The position numbers and the translations under genes are program-made. Positions 6,874-12,084 of a stretch of DNA of 12,084 nt are shown here, in pieces (the stretch's first letter is position 1; each line of letters starts with the position of its first letter). Source of the DNA: Schwartzia sp. (in: firmicutes) (lineage in GTDB: Bacteria > Bacillota > Negativicutes > Selenomonadales > Selenomonadaceae); assembly GCA_024691625.1 (NCBI GenBank), contig JAILNL010000077.1, forward strand, positions 1-12,084, read 5' to 3'. A model generated the notes under the pieces. The model was given only the letters and a program-made list of their open reading frames with translations. It did no database searches and had not been told where the DNA came from.

Positions 6874-6902
6874 ATTATACATTTTCCGGGTGAATTTATG
6901 AA
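6874..6902 (-). promoter_or_regulatory. Promoter candidate for cobO
   Basis: On the minus strand a perfect -10 TATAAT (6874-6879) follows a weak -35 TTCATA (6897-6902) with a 17-nt spacer. The -35 overlaps the start codon of the divergent hydrolase gene. The predicted transcription start (near 6867) falls in the palindrome at 6858-6869. Confidence 0.45.
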
Positions 6903-8514
6903 GAAGTTTCTGCTTTTTGCAATTCTCATCGCGAGCTTTACATTTGTCAACGCTTACCTGATTGAAAAGGTAGACGTCCTAAAAGTAAAAGACATAACAC
7001 CGGAGTTTTCGTTTACCGAAGAAAACGGTCATGTTACTATGCACTGGAACAAGCTTCCATATCCCTGCATCTACAAAATCGACACATACTCAAAAACAAC
7101 CGGCATGGTAAAGGACGAGCCGGAATACCATCTTTTCAGCACCGAATACACCACAGGTGACCACATACAGGTAGCGGATTCCGCGGTACCCATGTTTTAT
7201 GAAGTAACCGCCTACGGCCTCTTCTCCGTACTCGGCGGTCCGTATCCTCATGCAGCAAACCCGGACTTCCCGAACCCTGTCATGCCTGTTTCCATCTTTC
7301 ACTACACAGACGAAAAACCCGCAAGTCTGAAGCCCTTCCTTGTATGGCACTCCGTCCCCGGAGCAGTCATGTACGAGGTCGAGCTTCTTTCCGAAGCCCC
7401 CAAAATAGAAGGAGGCATCACAGCCTCCCAGAACGGGCACCTCTACAGCACCTCCAAAGTATTTACAAACGGCTGGCAGGCAGACCTCTCCCAGTGGAAA
7501 AACCGCAAGGAGCTTTACTGGCGTGTCCGTGCCCTCGACCTCCAGCGCCGTCCTATCGGTGAATTCTCAAAGGCTGAACGCATTGTCATAGACGCCTCTG
7601 TTCCCGCGCCTACCGCTCCGCTCATCAATACCTTTGACCAGATGGCGCAGGCAGCGCCGCCCCTTTACCCTGTCTATCAGTGGATTCCTATCCATGACAG
7701 CATGCGCTATGAAGTCGAGCTTTTCACAACAAAGCCCGCATCCGTAAGCCCCACCGAGCCTACACCAGAACGTGAATGGTACAGAATTGCCGACGACTCA
7801 TTCAGCAGCTACGACGAATATCCGCGTCCGTACGCCGGCACATACTACTGGCGCGTCAGTGCTATAGACAAAAACGGCAAAACTATCGGCACATACTCGG
7901 AGCTGGCCCCCTTCACCGTCCCCGAACAGAAAGCGCCCATTTACGCGGCAGCATTCGGAGACAGCATCACCCACGGAGGCGGAGCTATATCCTACTCGCC
8001 TGCAAACCTCGAATACTCGTACACCACATATCTTGATTTCCCTGCGCTGAACCTCGGCAGAAGCGGCGACACGGCGCACGCGACCATGCTTCGATTTGAA
8101 GATGACGTGCTTCCGTTCCACCCGAAAAATCTGCTGATACTCACAGGCTCAAACGATTTGCGTTCTGACCTCAGCGCCCAATCAATAATTGCGGATTTGG
8201 ATATCATACGCGTAAAATGCGAGGCAAACGGCATCCGTCCGATTTTCCTCACACTCATGCCGATTCATCCGATGAACATCTACACGGCATTCCGTACCCC
8301 CAGCGACCCGAACTGGTACACGAAGATGAAGAAAATCAACGAATTCATCCGCAAACAGGAATACCACATTGACCTCGAGCCGTACTTCTACGACAAGAAT
8401 CACCTGCAGCTCGAAACCAGCCTGAGCATCGACGGACTCCACCCGGATATCCGCGGCAAAATGCTCATGGCAGAAATCATCAACGCACATAAAGAAGTTT
8501 TGATTCCGCGTTGA
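6898..8514 (+). CDS. Secreted SGNH/GDSL-family hydrolase with fibronectin-III-like repeats
   Basis: A 538-residue protein. Residues 1-19 (MKKFLLFAILIASFTFVNA) form a signal peptide with likely cleavage after Ala19, or an uncleaved membrane anchor. Next come three FN3-like beta modules: a diverged one at about 40-125, and two clear repeats at about 148-224 and 258-334, each running YEVEL...YWRV-A-D...IG-(F/Y)S. The C-terminal SGNH domain (about 348-538) has block I FGDSITHGGG with nucleophile Ser356, block II NLGRSGD with Gly387, block III TGSNDL with Asn419, and block V DGLHPD with Asp512 and His515. The catalytic set is thus complete. SGNH enzymes cleave esters, often acyl or acetyl groups of glycans or lipids; the substrate here is unknown. 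The frame is open far upstream, but ATG 6898 precedes the signal peptide and follows a weak GGGTGA (6888-6893). A single gene, divergent from cobO. Confidence 0.88.
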   Translation: MKKFLLFAILIASFTFVNAYLIEKVDVLKVKDITPEFSFTEENGHVTMHWNKLPYPCIYKIDTYSKTTGMVKDEPEYHLFSTEYTTGDHIQVADSAVPMFYEVTAYGLFSVLGGPYPHAANPDFPNPVMPVSIFHYTDEKPASLKPFLVWHSVPGAVMYEVELLSEAPKIEGGITASQNGHLYSTSKVFTNGWQADLSQWKNRKELYWRVRALDLQRRPIGEFSKAERIVIDASVPAPTAPLINTFDQMAQAAPPLYPVYQWIPIHDSMRYEVELFTTKPASVSPTEPTPEREWYRIADDSFSSYDEYPRPYAGTYYWRVSAIDKNGKTIGTYSELAPFTVPEQKAPIYAAAFGDSITHGGGAISYSPANLEYSYTTYLDFPALNLGRSGDTAHATMLRFEDDVLPFHPKNLLILTGSNDLRSDLSAQSIIADLDIIRVKCEANGIRPIFLTLMPIHPMNIYTAFRTPSDPNWYTKMKKINEFIRKQEYHIDLEPYFYDKNHLQLETSLSIDGLHPDIRGKMLMAEIINAHKEVLIPR

Positions 8515-8523
8515 CTTACAAAA

Positions 8524-8571
8524 AATGCCTTCGTCCCGGCTTTACATTTGCAAAACTGAAACGAAGGCGTT
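8524..8571 (-). repeat. 11-bp inverted repeat after the SGNH gene, terminator-like on the minus strand
   Basis: Arms 8524-8534 and 8561-8571 (core GCCTTCGT / ACGAAGGC, one wobble) enclose a 26-nt loop that contains the -35 of the small-RNA promoter. On the minus strand six Ts (8520-8525) overlap and follow the stem, so it could act as a second, weak terminator for leftward transcription. In the plus direction there is no T-run. Confidence 0.4.
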
Positions 8572-8576
8572 ACAAT
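8548..8576 (+). promoter_or_regulatory. Promoter of a putative small RNA
   Basis: TTGCAA (8548-8553), 17-nt spacer, TACAAT (8571-8576). It begins 34 bp after the SGNH stop and points at a short structured segment ending in an intrinsic terminator. No plus-strand gene lies downstream. The spacer as well as the hexamers match the psd promoter (28 of 32 positions over 8547-8578 against 264-295 minus). Confidence 0.55.
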
Positions 8577-8582
8577 ATATAT

Positions 8583-8671
8583 AAAGAGACAGCCGATGTC
8601 CACAAGTCGGTTTCCTCGAAACTGATTTAACGAGAAAAGACCGCCTTCGGCAAAAGTCGCGGTCTTTTTTT
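8583..8671 (+). ncRNA. Putative small structured RNA, about 89 nt, unknown family
   Basis: Bounded by a good promoter (8548-8576) and an intrinsic terminator (8635-8671), with no credible coding sequence. The longest ATG frame is nine codons (from 8596) and lacks a ribosome binding site. Two 5' hairpins compete for the same bases. Hairpin A pairs 8591-8596 with 8607-8612 (AGCCGA/TCGGTT). Hairpin B pairs 8607-8614 with 8618-8625 (TCGGTTTC/GAAACTGA) around a 3-nt CTC loop. The third hairpin is the terminator, whose 14-nt loop (8645-8658) contains CTTCGG. I do not recognise an RNA family. It could be a trans-acting small RNA or simply a long 3' end of the SGNH transcript. Confidence 0.42.
8635..8671 (+). 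terminator. Rho-independent terminator for the small RNA / SGNH transcript
   Basis: AAAAGACCGC (8635-8644) pairs with GCGGTCTTTT (8659-8668) over a 14-nt loop, ending in a run of seven Ts (8665-8671). The GC-rich part is GACCGC/GCGGTC. In the reverse direction the stem is followed by TTTTCTCG, so it may work weakly both ways. Confidence 0.8.
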
Positions 8672-8687
8672 CGTGGTTAAATTACTT

Positions 8688-8732
8688 ACTAAAAAACGCA
8701 GACACCATTTATCGGTGCCTGCGTTTTTTAGT
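8688..8732 (-). terminator. Strong terminator after the restriction helicase gene
   Basis: Arms 8688-8706 and 8714-8732 form a 19-bp stem around a 7-nt loop, with A6/T6 tracts at its base, 18 bp after the helicase stop. On the minus strand every position pairs (one G-T wobble); on the plus strand the same position is an A-C mismatch, so the helicase side is the better partner, though both directions are possible. Confidence 0.85.
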
Positions 8733-8750
8733 CTCTATCTAATTCTTATG

Positions 8751-11700
8751 TCATGAATCACCGAACAACTCGTCCAGTTTTTCCTTCAAAGTACCATTTT
8801 GTGCATACGGCAATGCATCAAGCTTTTTAAAATTATGGACAATCTTCTCATTACCGTCAGCGAAACCAAGAATATAATTTGTTGCTATCCTGTATATTAT
8901 TTCTGTCGGTGCCAATCCATATACCTGATGGGCAAAAATATGCTTCAATCGTTCCTTGTCGTTCGGGAACTGCTTTTTCATCTTCTTGCTCTGATAAAGC
9001 CGTTTAACAATCTCTGTTATGTAAAGTCCCGACTTCATATACAGATCAATAAATGTTTTATCTTTGTCATCGAAACAGCCGGGATTTTCTTTTTCAAGCA
9101 TATCCACCATACGCTTAACAACATCTTTCGGTGTAAATATCTGGTTGGTTTTCTGCGGTGGAATATAGTTAAAAATATCCTCAATGCTCTTCTCATCAAA
9201 ATAATTTGCAAGCTTCTGTTTTAACGCAAGGAACTCTTTTACCGAATCATCGAAAACCACAGGGTCAAAAAGATGTCCTTTGAACTCCTTTTCCTCTCCT
9301 GTTTCAGAATCGGTATATTTTCCGCCGTCACGAAGCAGTCTGAACTGCTCTAGAGTAATACTCGTTACCTCAACAAATACCGGCCCCGGAATACGACTGT
9401 CAAACGTAGCCAAAGTAACAGTATCGTCGCCATACGCCATGAGGAACGATGGAATAGTACGCGAAAATCCTCTCAGATGAGCACGATAGTTATCCCCTAT
9501 GGAATCTCTTTCCCGTTCTTTAATCTTTGTCTCTACAGTCTTGACCGTACTCTCCATAGAAGACTTGGTAAACTCGTCCACCTTATTATTCAGGTCAATT
9601 TTGAACTGATTATTTGCCTCTTTCTGCTTCTTTTCAAATTCAGCGTTTATCTCTTTTGTGGTTTTTCCCGTCTCATGACGGTTCTGCATAGCTTCAACTC
9701 GCTGCTGTTCAATGAGTTTCTTCTCTATCTCATAATTTTTTACAGTCTTTCCAACGATATGCTCTATATCATTATTCAGCTTCGCCTCAATCTGACGCTT
9801 GTCAGATTTTTTCATACTGTCACCATAATTTTCAGCTGCCGTCTGAATAACGCTTTTTACCACATTCTCTTTAACGAAATCAGCCAATTTGCTATCCAGC
9901 TCGTCCGGCTCTTTCGAATCCTGTGCAGCATCAATCACCGATTCCATTTCGGTTCTGACATCATATATCTTATCACCAAAGACATCTTTAGCCTTGCCTA
10001 TTACATACCCTTCAGAAAGGTCTACTTCCCCCTCATCATTAAGTGACAGGTTTTTATCTGTTTCATCGACTCCCACTTTGTTCTTAGGTTCTTTAACAGG
10101 CTCAAATGATTTAATGATGTCGATAATTTCCTTCGGTGCGACAAACACATTGTTTATATTCTGGAACAGGAAATTTGACATGAATCCCCTGCGGACAACC
10201 TCGACCGACTTGATTTTACGTGGAATAGAAAGAACCTTTTCCGCATCAAGCTCAAGAAGTTCTCCATCTTCATCCTCTCCGATAACAGGGAAAAAGTTTA
10301 ATAACTCGCGAATATTTTTCTTTCTCGTCTCCACATCACCTTTTCCCGATGATGTAACAGGCGATAAATCATTTGCAAACTCTTCAAAGATAATAAGTGT
10401 TCTCGCAGGGTCAAAATCAAACACGTATGCATTTTCCTTACGCTTGAGTTCCTTCCCTTCATGGAAAAGACACGGATTCTGCGCTCTGAATGCTGCCTGC
10501 ATGTAAAGCGCAGGGGATTTAACATTACTCAACATCAGAACAGCCGTCCATTCAGGAATAGTAATACCCGTCGTCAGCTGCCCCACAGACAAAGTAATAG
10601 TTTTCTCATGCTGCTTTATAGCTTTCACTACCTTGTCATAGGACTTCATATTTTCGTCGTCATCATCAATTCGTCCATCACCTGCAGCAAGAACAATCTC
10701 ATAATCCTTGAAAACAGGGTGCTCCGCAAGCTTTTTAGCCAAAAGCCTTGCACTGTCTACACGGTTAAGCAGCCAAAAAGTATGCTTGAGTTCTGCCCGC
10801 AGTTCTTCCGTTGAAAAAGGAAACTTCTTCTGCCTTGTCAGCGCATCAAGGAATTTATCCACGGAGGAATCATGAACAAATCTGCCGTTCTCAACCCTGA
10901 AAAACTCATTCAGATCAAAGGCATAAGCCACCTCTTCCTCATCTACATTTAACCCCTGTTCCAATTCATCACGTACAATCTCTGACATCTGATAGGTGTA
11001 CAGACTGAGTTTAGGAAGATTAGCATACGGATTTTCCTGCTCATTGAAATCATCCCACTCACGCTTTCTCTTCTGCTCGTCAGCATACGTATAGTTAAAT
11101 ATAGCATCACTGTTAAACTTGTCATTTGCAAGTGCCTTGAAAGGCGTACCTGATAAATGCAGGGTAAACTGTCTCCTGATTCTGTCAAAAGCTACATCAG
11201 TCTTTAAAGTGTCCACGCCTTCATGTGCTTCATCTATAACAAGCAAATCCCAGTTAATTTTGCTGATTTCTTCCAGCTTATTAAACTGCCCTCCGAATGC
11301 TTTCGCACCCTTTAAATCCTGCAAAGAAACAAAATCAATCACACCCATCTCAGGTAGATTTCTCTTCCTGCGTGAAACAGCATCCTGTTTATAGCTCTCA
11401 TACGAAATAACATACGGTTTGTCTGCTATCCCATCTACATTGCTGACAAACATATAGCCTGATTCACGACCAATAAATTTCGCATAATCAGAATACCAGC
11501 TATTGGCAATAGCCGGGCGATTAGTAACTATAAGAACACGCTGAGCTTTTATTTCCTTCATCAAATGATAAACGGAAAGAGTCTTGCCAAATCGTGGCTT
11601 TGCATTCCACAAAAATTCACCGCACGGATTTTCTTCCAGATATTTCTTCGTGCAATCTACAGCAGACTTCTGTTCCTCACGCAGATTATAGGGAACAATA

Positions 11701-12084
11701 GCCTCTTTCTGTTCGAGTATGCCACGATTCTGTCTGAAATCCATAAACATGGATTTAGATTCATCAGGTGAAATAAAAAACCACTCATTGCGATCATCAG
11801 GAGAAAAATATTCATTTCCTTTATCTGTAGGCTGCAATATATCATTTTGACGGAGGTACGCATGGAAATCATAATCCTTGAAGGTCTGTCCACTGCCATC
11901 GTCAAATACAGCTGTACCTGTCCATTCTTTCTTTGCCTTAATTCCTGCGGTATGTGTCTGTTGGCGGATACGCTCATCTACATTTTGCTCTGTGTAGCCG
12001 ATTTTTATATATCCGTCATGATAGGAAACGCCGGGAGTAGTATATGCATATATCATAGGAACGATGGGTCTAGCGGTTTTAATA
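8751..12084 (-). CDS. Restriction-type GIY-YIG / SF2 helicase protein with half a methyltransferase domain (5' end possibly outside window)
   Basis: Numbered from the ATG at 12054-12056, the protein has 1101 residues. Residues 1-50 resemble a T5orf172/GIY-YIG nuclease (IYAYTTPG, then GYIKIG, then ERIRQQT). An SF2 helicase follows: Walker A KPRFGKT (153-159), LLVIDEAH (271-278), LSGTP (301-305), GQLTTGITIPEW (492-503) and the motif VI-like QAAFRAQNP (520-528). A charged, probably coiled stretch spans about 750-850. The C-terminus begins an N6-adenine methyltransferase-like fold: QIFTPKDVVKRMVDML (972-987), a degenerate motif I FIDLYMKSGLYI (1002-1013), and VYGLAPTEII (1045-1054). It ends at LFGDS, before any NPPY. 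It probably acts in DNA restriction. The ATG has no ribosome binding site and the frame (...ARPIVPM) stays open to the edge, so I extend it there. It is AT-richer than the housekeeping genes. Confidence 0.82.
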   Translation of the reverse strand, partial: IKTARPIVPMIYAYTTPGVSYHDGYIKIGYTEQNVDERIRQQTHTAGIKAKKEWTGTAVFDDGSGQTFKDYDFHAYLRQNDILQPTDKGNEYFSPDDRNEWFFISPDESKSMFMDFRQNRGILEQKEAIVPYNLREEQKSAVDCTKKYLEENPCGEFLWNAKPRFGKTLSVYHLMKEIKAQRVLIVTNRPAIANSWYSDYAKFIGRESGYMFVSNVDGIADKPYVISYESYKQDAVSRRKRNLPEMGVIDFVSLQDLKGAKAFGGQFNKLEEISKINWDLLVIDEAHEGVDTLKTDVAFDRIRRQFTLHLSGTPFKALANDKFNSDAIFNYTYADEQKRKREWDDFNEQENPYANLPKLSLYTYQMSEIVRDELEQGLNVDEEEVAYAFDLNEFFRVENGRFVHDSSVDKFLDALTRQKKFPFSTEELRAELKHTFWLLNRVDSARLLAKKLAEHPVFKDYEIVLAAGDGRIDDDDENMKSYDKVVKAIKQHEKTITLSVGQLTTGITIPEWTAVLMLSNVKSPALYMQAAFRAQNPCLFHEGKELKRKENAYVFDFDPARTLIIFEEFANDLSPVTSSGKGDVETRKKNIRELLNFFPVIGEDEDGELLELDAEKVLSIPRKIKSVEVVRRGFMSNFLFQNINNVFVAPKEIIDIIKSFEPVKEPKNKVGVDETDKNLSLNDEGEVDLSEGYVIGKAKDVFGDKIYDVRTEMESVIDAAQDSKEPDELDSKLADFVKENVVKSVIQTAAENYGDSMKKSDKRQIEAKLNNDIEHIVGKTVKNYEIEKKLIEQQRVEAMQNRHETGKTTKEINAEFEKKQKEANNQFKIDLNNKVDEFTKSSMESTVKTVETKIKERERDSIGDNYRAHLRGFSRTIPSFLMAYGDDTVTLATFDSRIPGPVFVEVTSITLEQFRLLRDGGKYTDSETGEEKEFKGHLFDPVVFDDSVKEFLALKQKLANYFDEKSIEDIFNYIPPQKTNQIFTPKDVVKRMVDMLEKENPGCFDDKDKTFIDLYMKSGLYITEIVKRLYQSKKMKKQFPNDKERLKHIFAHQVYGLAPTEIIYRIATNYILGFADGNEKIVHNFKKLDALPYAQNGTLKEKLDELFGDS

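Noticed and set aside
6259..6897. Extension of the SGNH frame upstream by 213 codons.
   Set aside because: That stretch is antisense to cobO, and the natural protein begins with a clear signal peptide at 6898.
6808..6897. Cobalamin riboswitch ahead of cobO.
   Set aside because: The 90-bp gap is AT-rich, lacks a B12 box and is too short for the roughly 200-nt element.
8596..8625. Nine-codon leader-peptide frame (ATG at 8596) in the small RNA.
   Set aside because: No ribosome binding site, no repeated regulatory codon and no gene downstream to attenuate.
8515..8750. CRISPR array or tRNA gene in the structured intergenic region.
   Set aside because: No regularly spaced repeats and no cloverleaf or CCA end; the inverted repeats are explained as terminators and hairpins.

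Overview
The window looks like chromosomal DNA of an anaerobic low-to-mid G+C Firmicute, probably a member of the Negativicutes (Selenomonas-like). That placement is an inference. It rests on protein character, a phosphatidylserine decarboxylase suited to a diderm membrane, the hemZ-hisS-aspS order, and strong AGGAGG-type ribosome binding sites with frequent TTG starts. No rRNA, tRNA or CRISPR array was seen.

Left part (1-6807) is a housekeeping block read entirely on the minus strand. In transcription order it holds cobO (corrinoid adenosyltransferase), a fur-family metalloregulator, hemZ (radical-SAM coproporphyrinogen dehydrogenase-like), hisS and aspS (tRNA synthetases). These end at a clear intrinsic terminator. 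A separately promoted tagA-like GT26 glycosyltransferase follows, and then a separately promoted psd that runs off the left edge. fur, hemZ, hisS and aspS are packed so tightly (14-nt overlap, 2-nt gap, 1-nt overlap) that translational coupling is likely. The two synthetases have no leader of their own.

Middle part (6808-8750): a compact intergenic region with face-to-face promoter candidates around a 12-bp palindrome separates cobO from a plus-strand gene for a secreted SGNH/GDSL hydrolase with fibronectin-III-like repeats. Behind that gene lies a 236-bp region dense in structure. It contains a promoter, a putative small RNA of about 89 nt ending in an intrinsic terminator, and a 19-bp-stem terminator facing the next gene. 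The small-RNA promoter matches the psd promoter at 28 of 32 positions, spacer included, which is the most unexpected signal in the window.

Right part (8751-12084): a large, visibly more AT-rich minus-strand gene encodes a restriction-type protein: GIY-YIG-like nuclease, SF2 (DEAH) helicase, charged/coiled linker, and the front half of an N6-adenine methyltransferase-like domain that stops before any NPPY motif. No methyltransferase partner follows it. The gene is probably an accessory, horizontally acquired defence gene, either split or partly lost. Its frame is open to the right edge, so its true start may lie outside the window.
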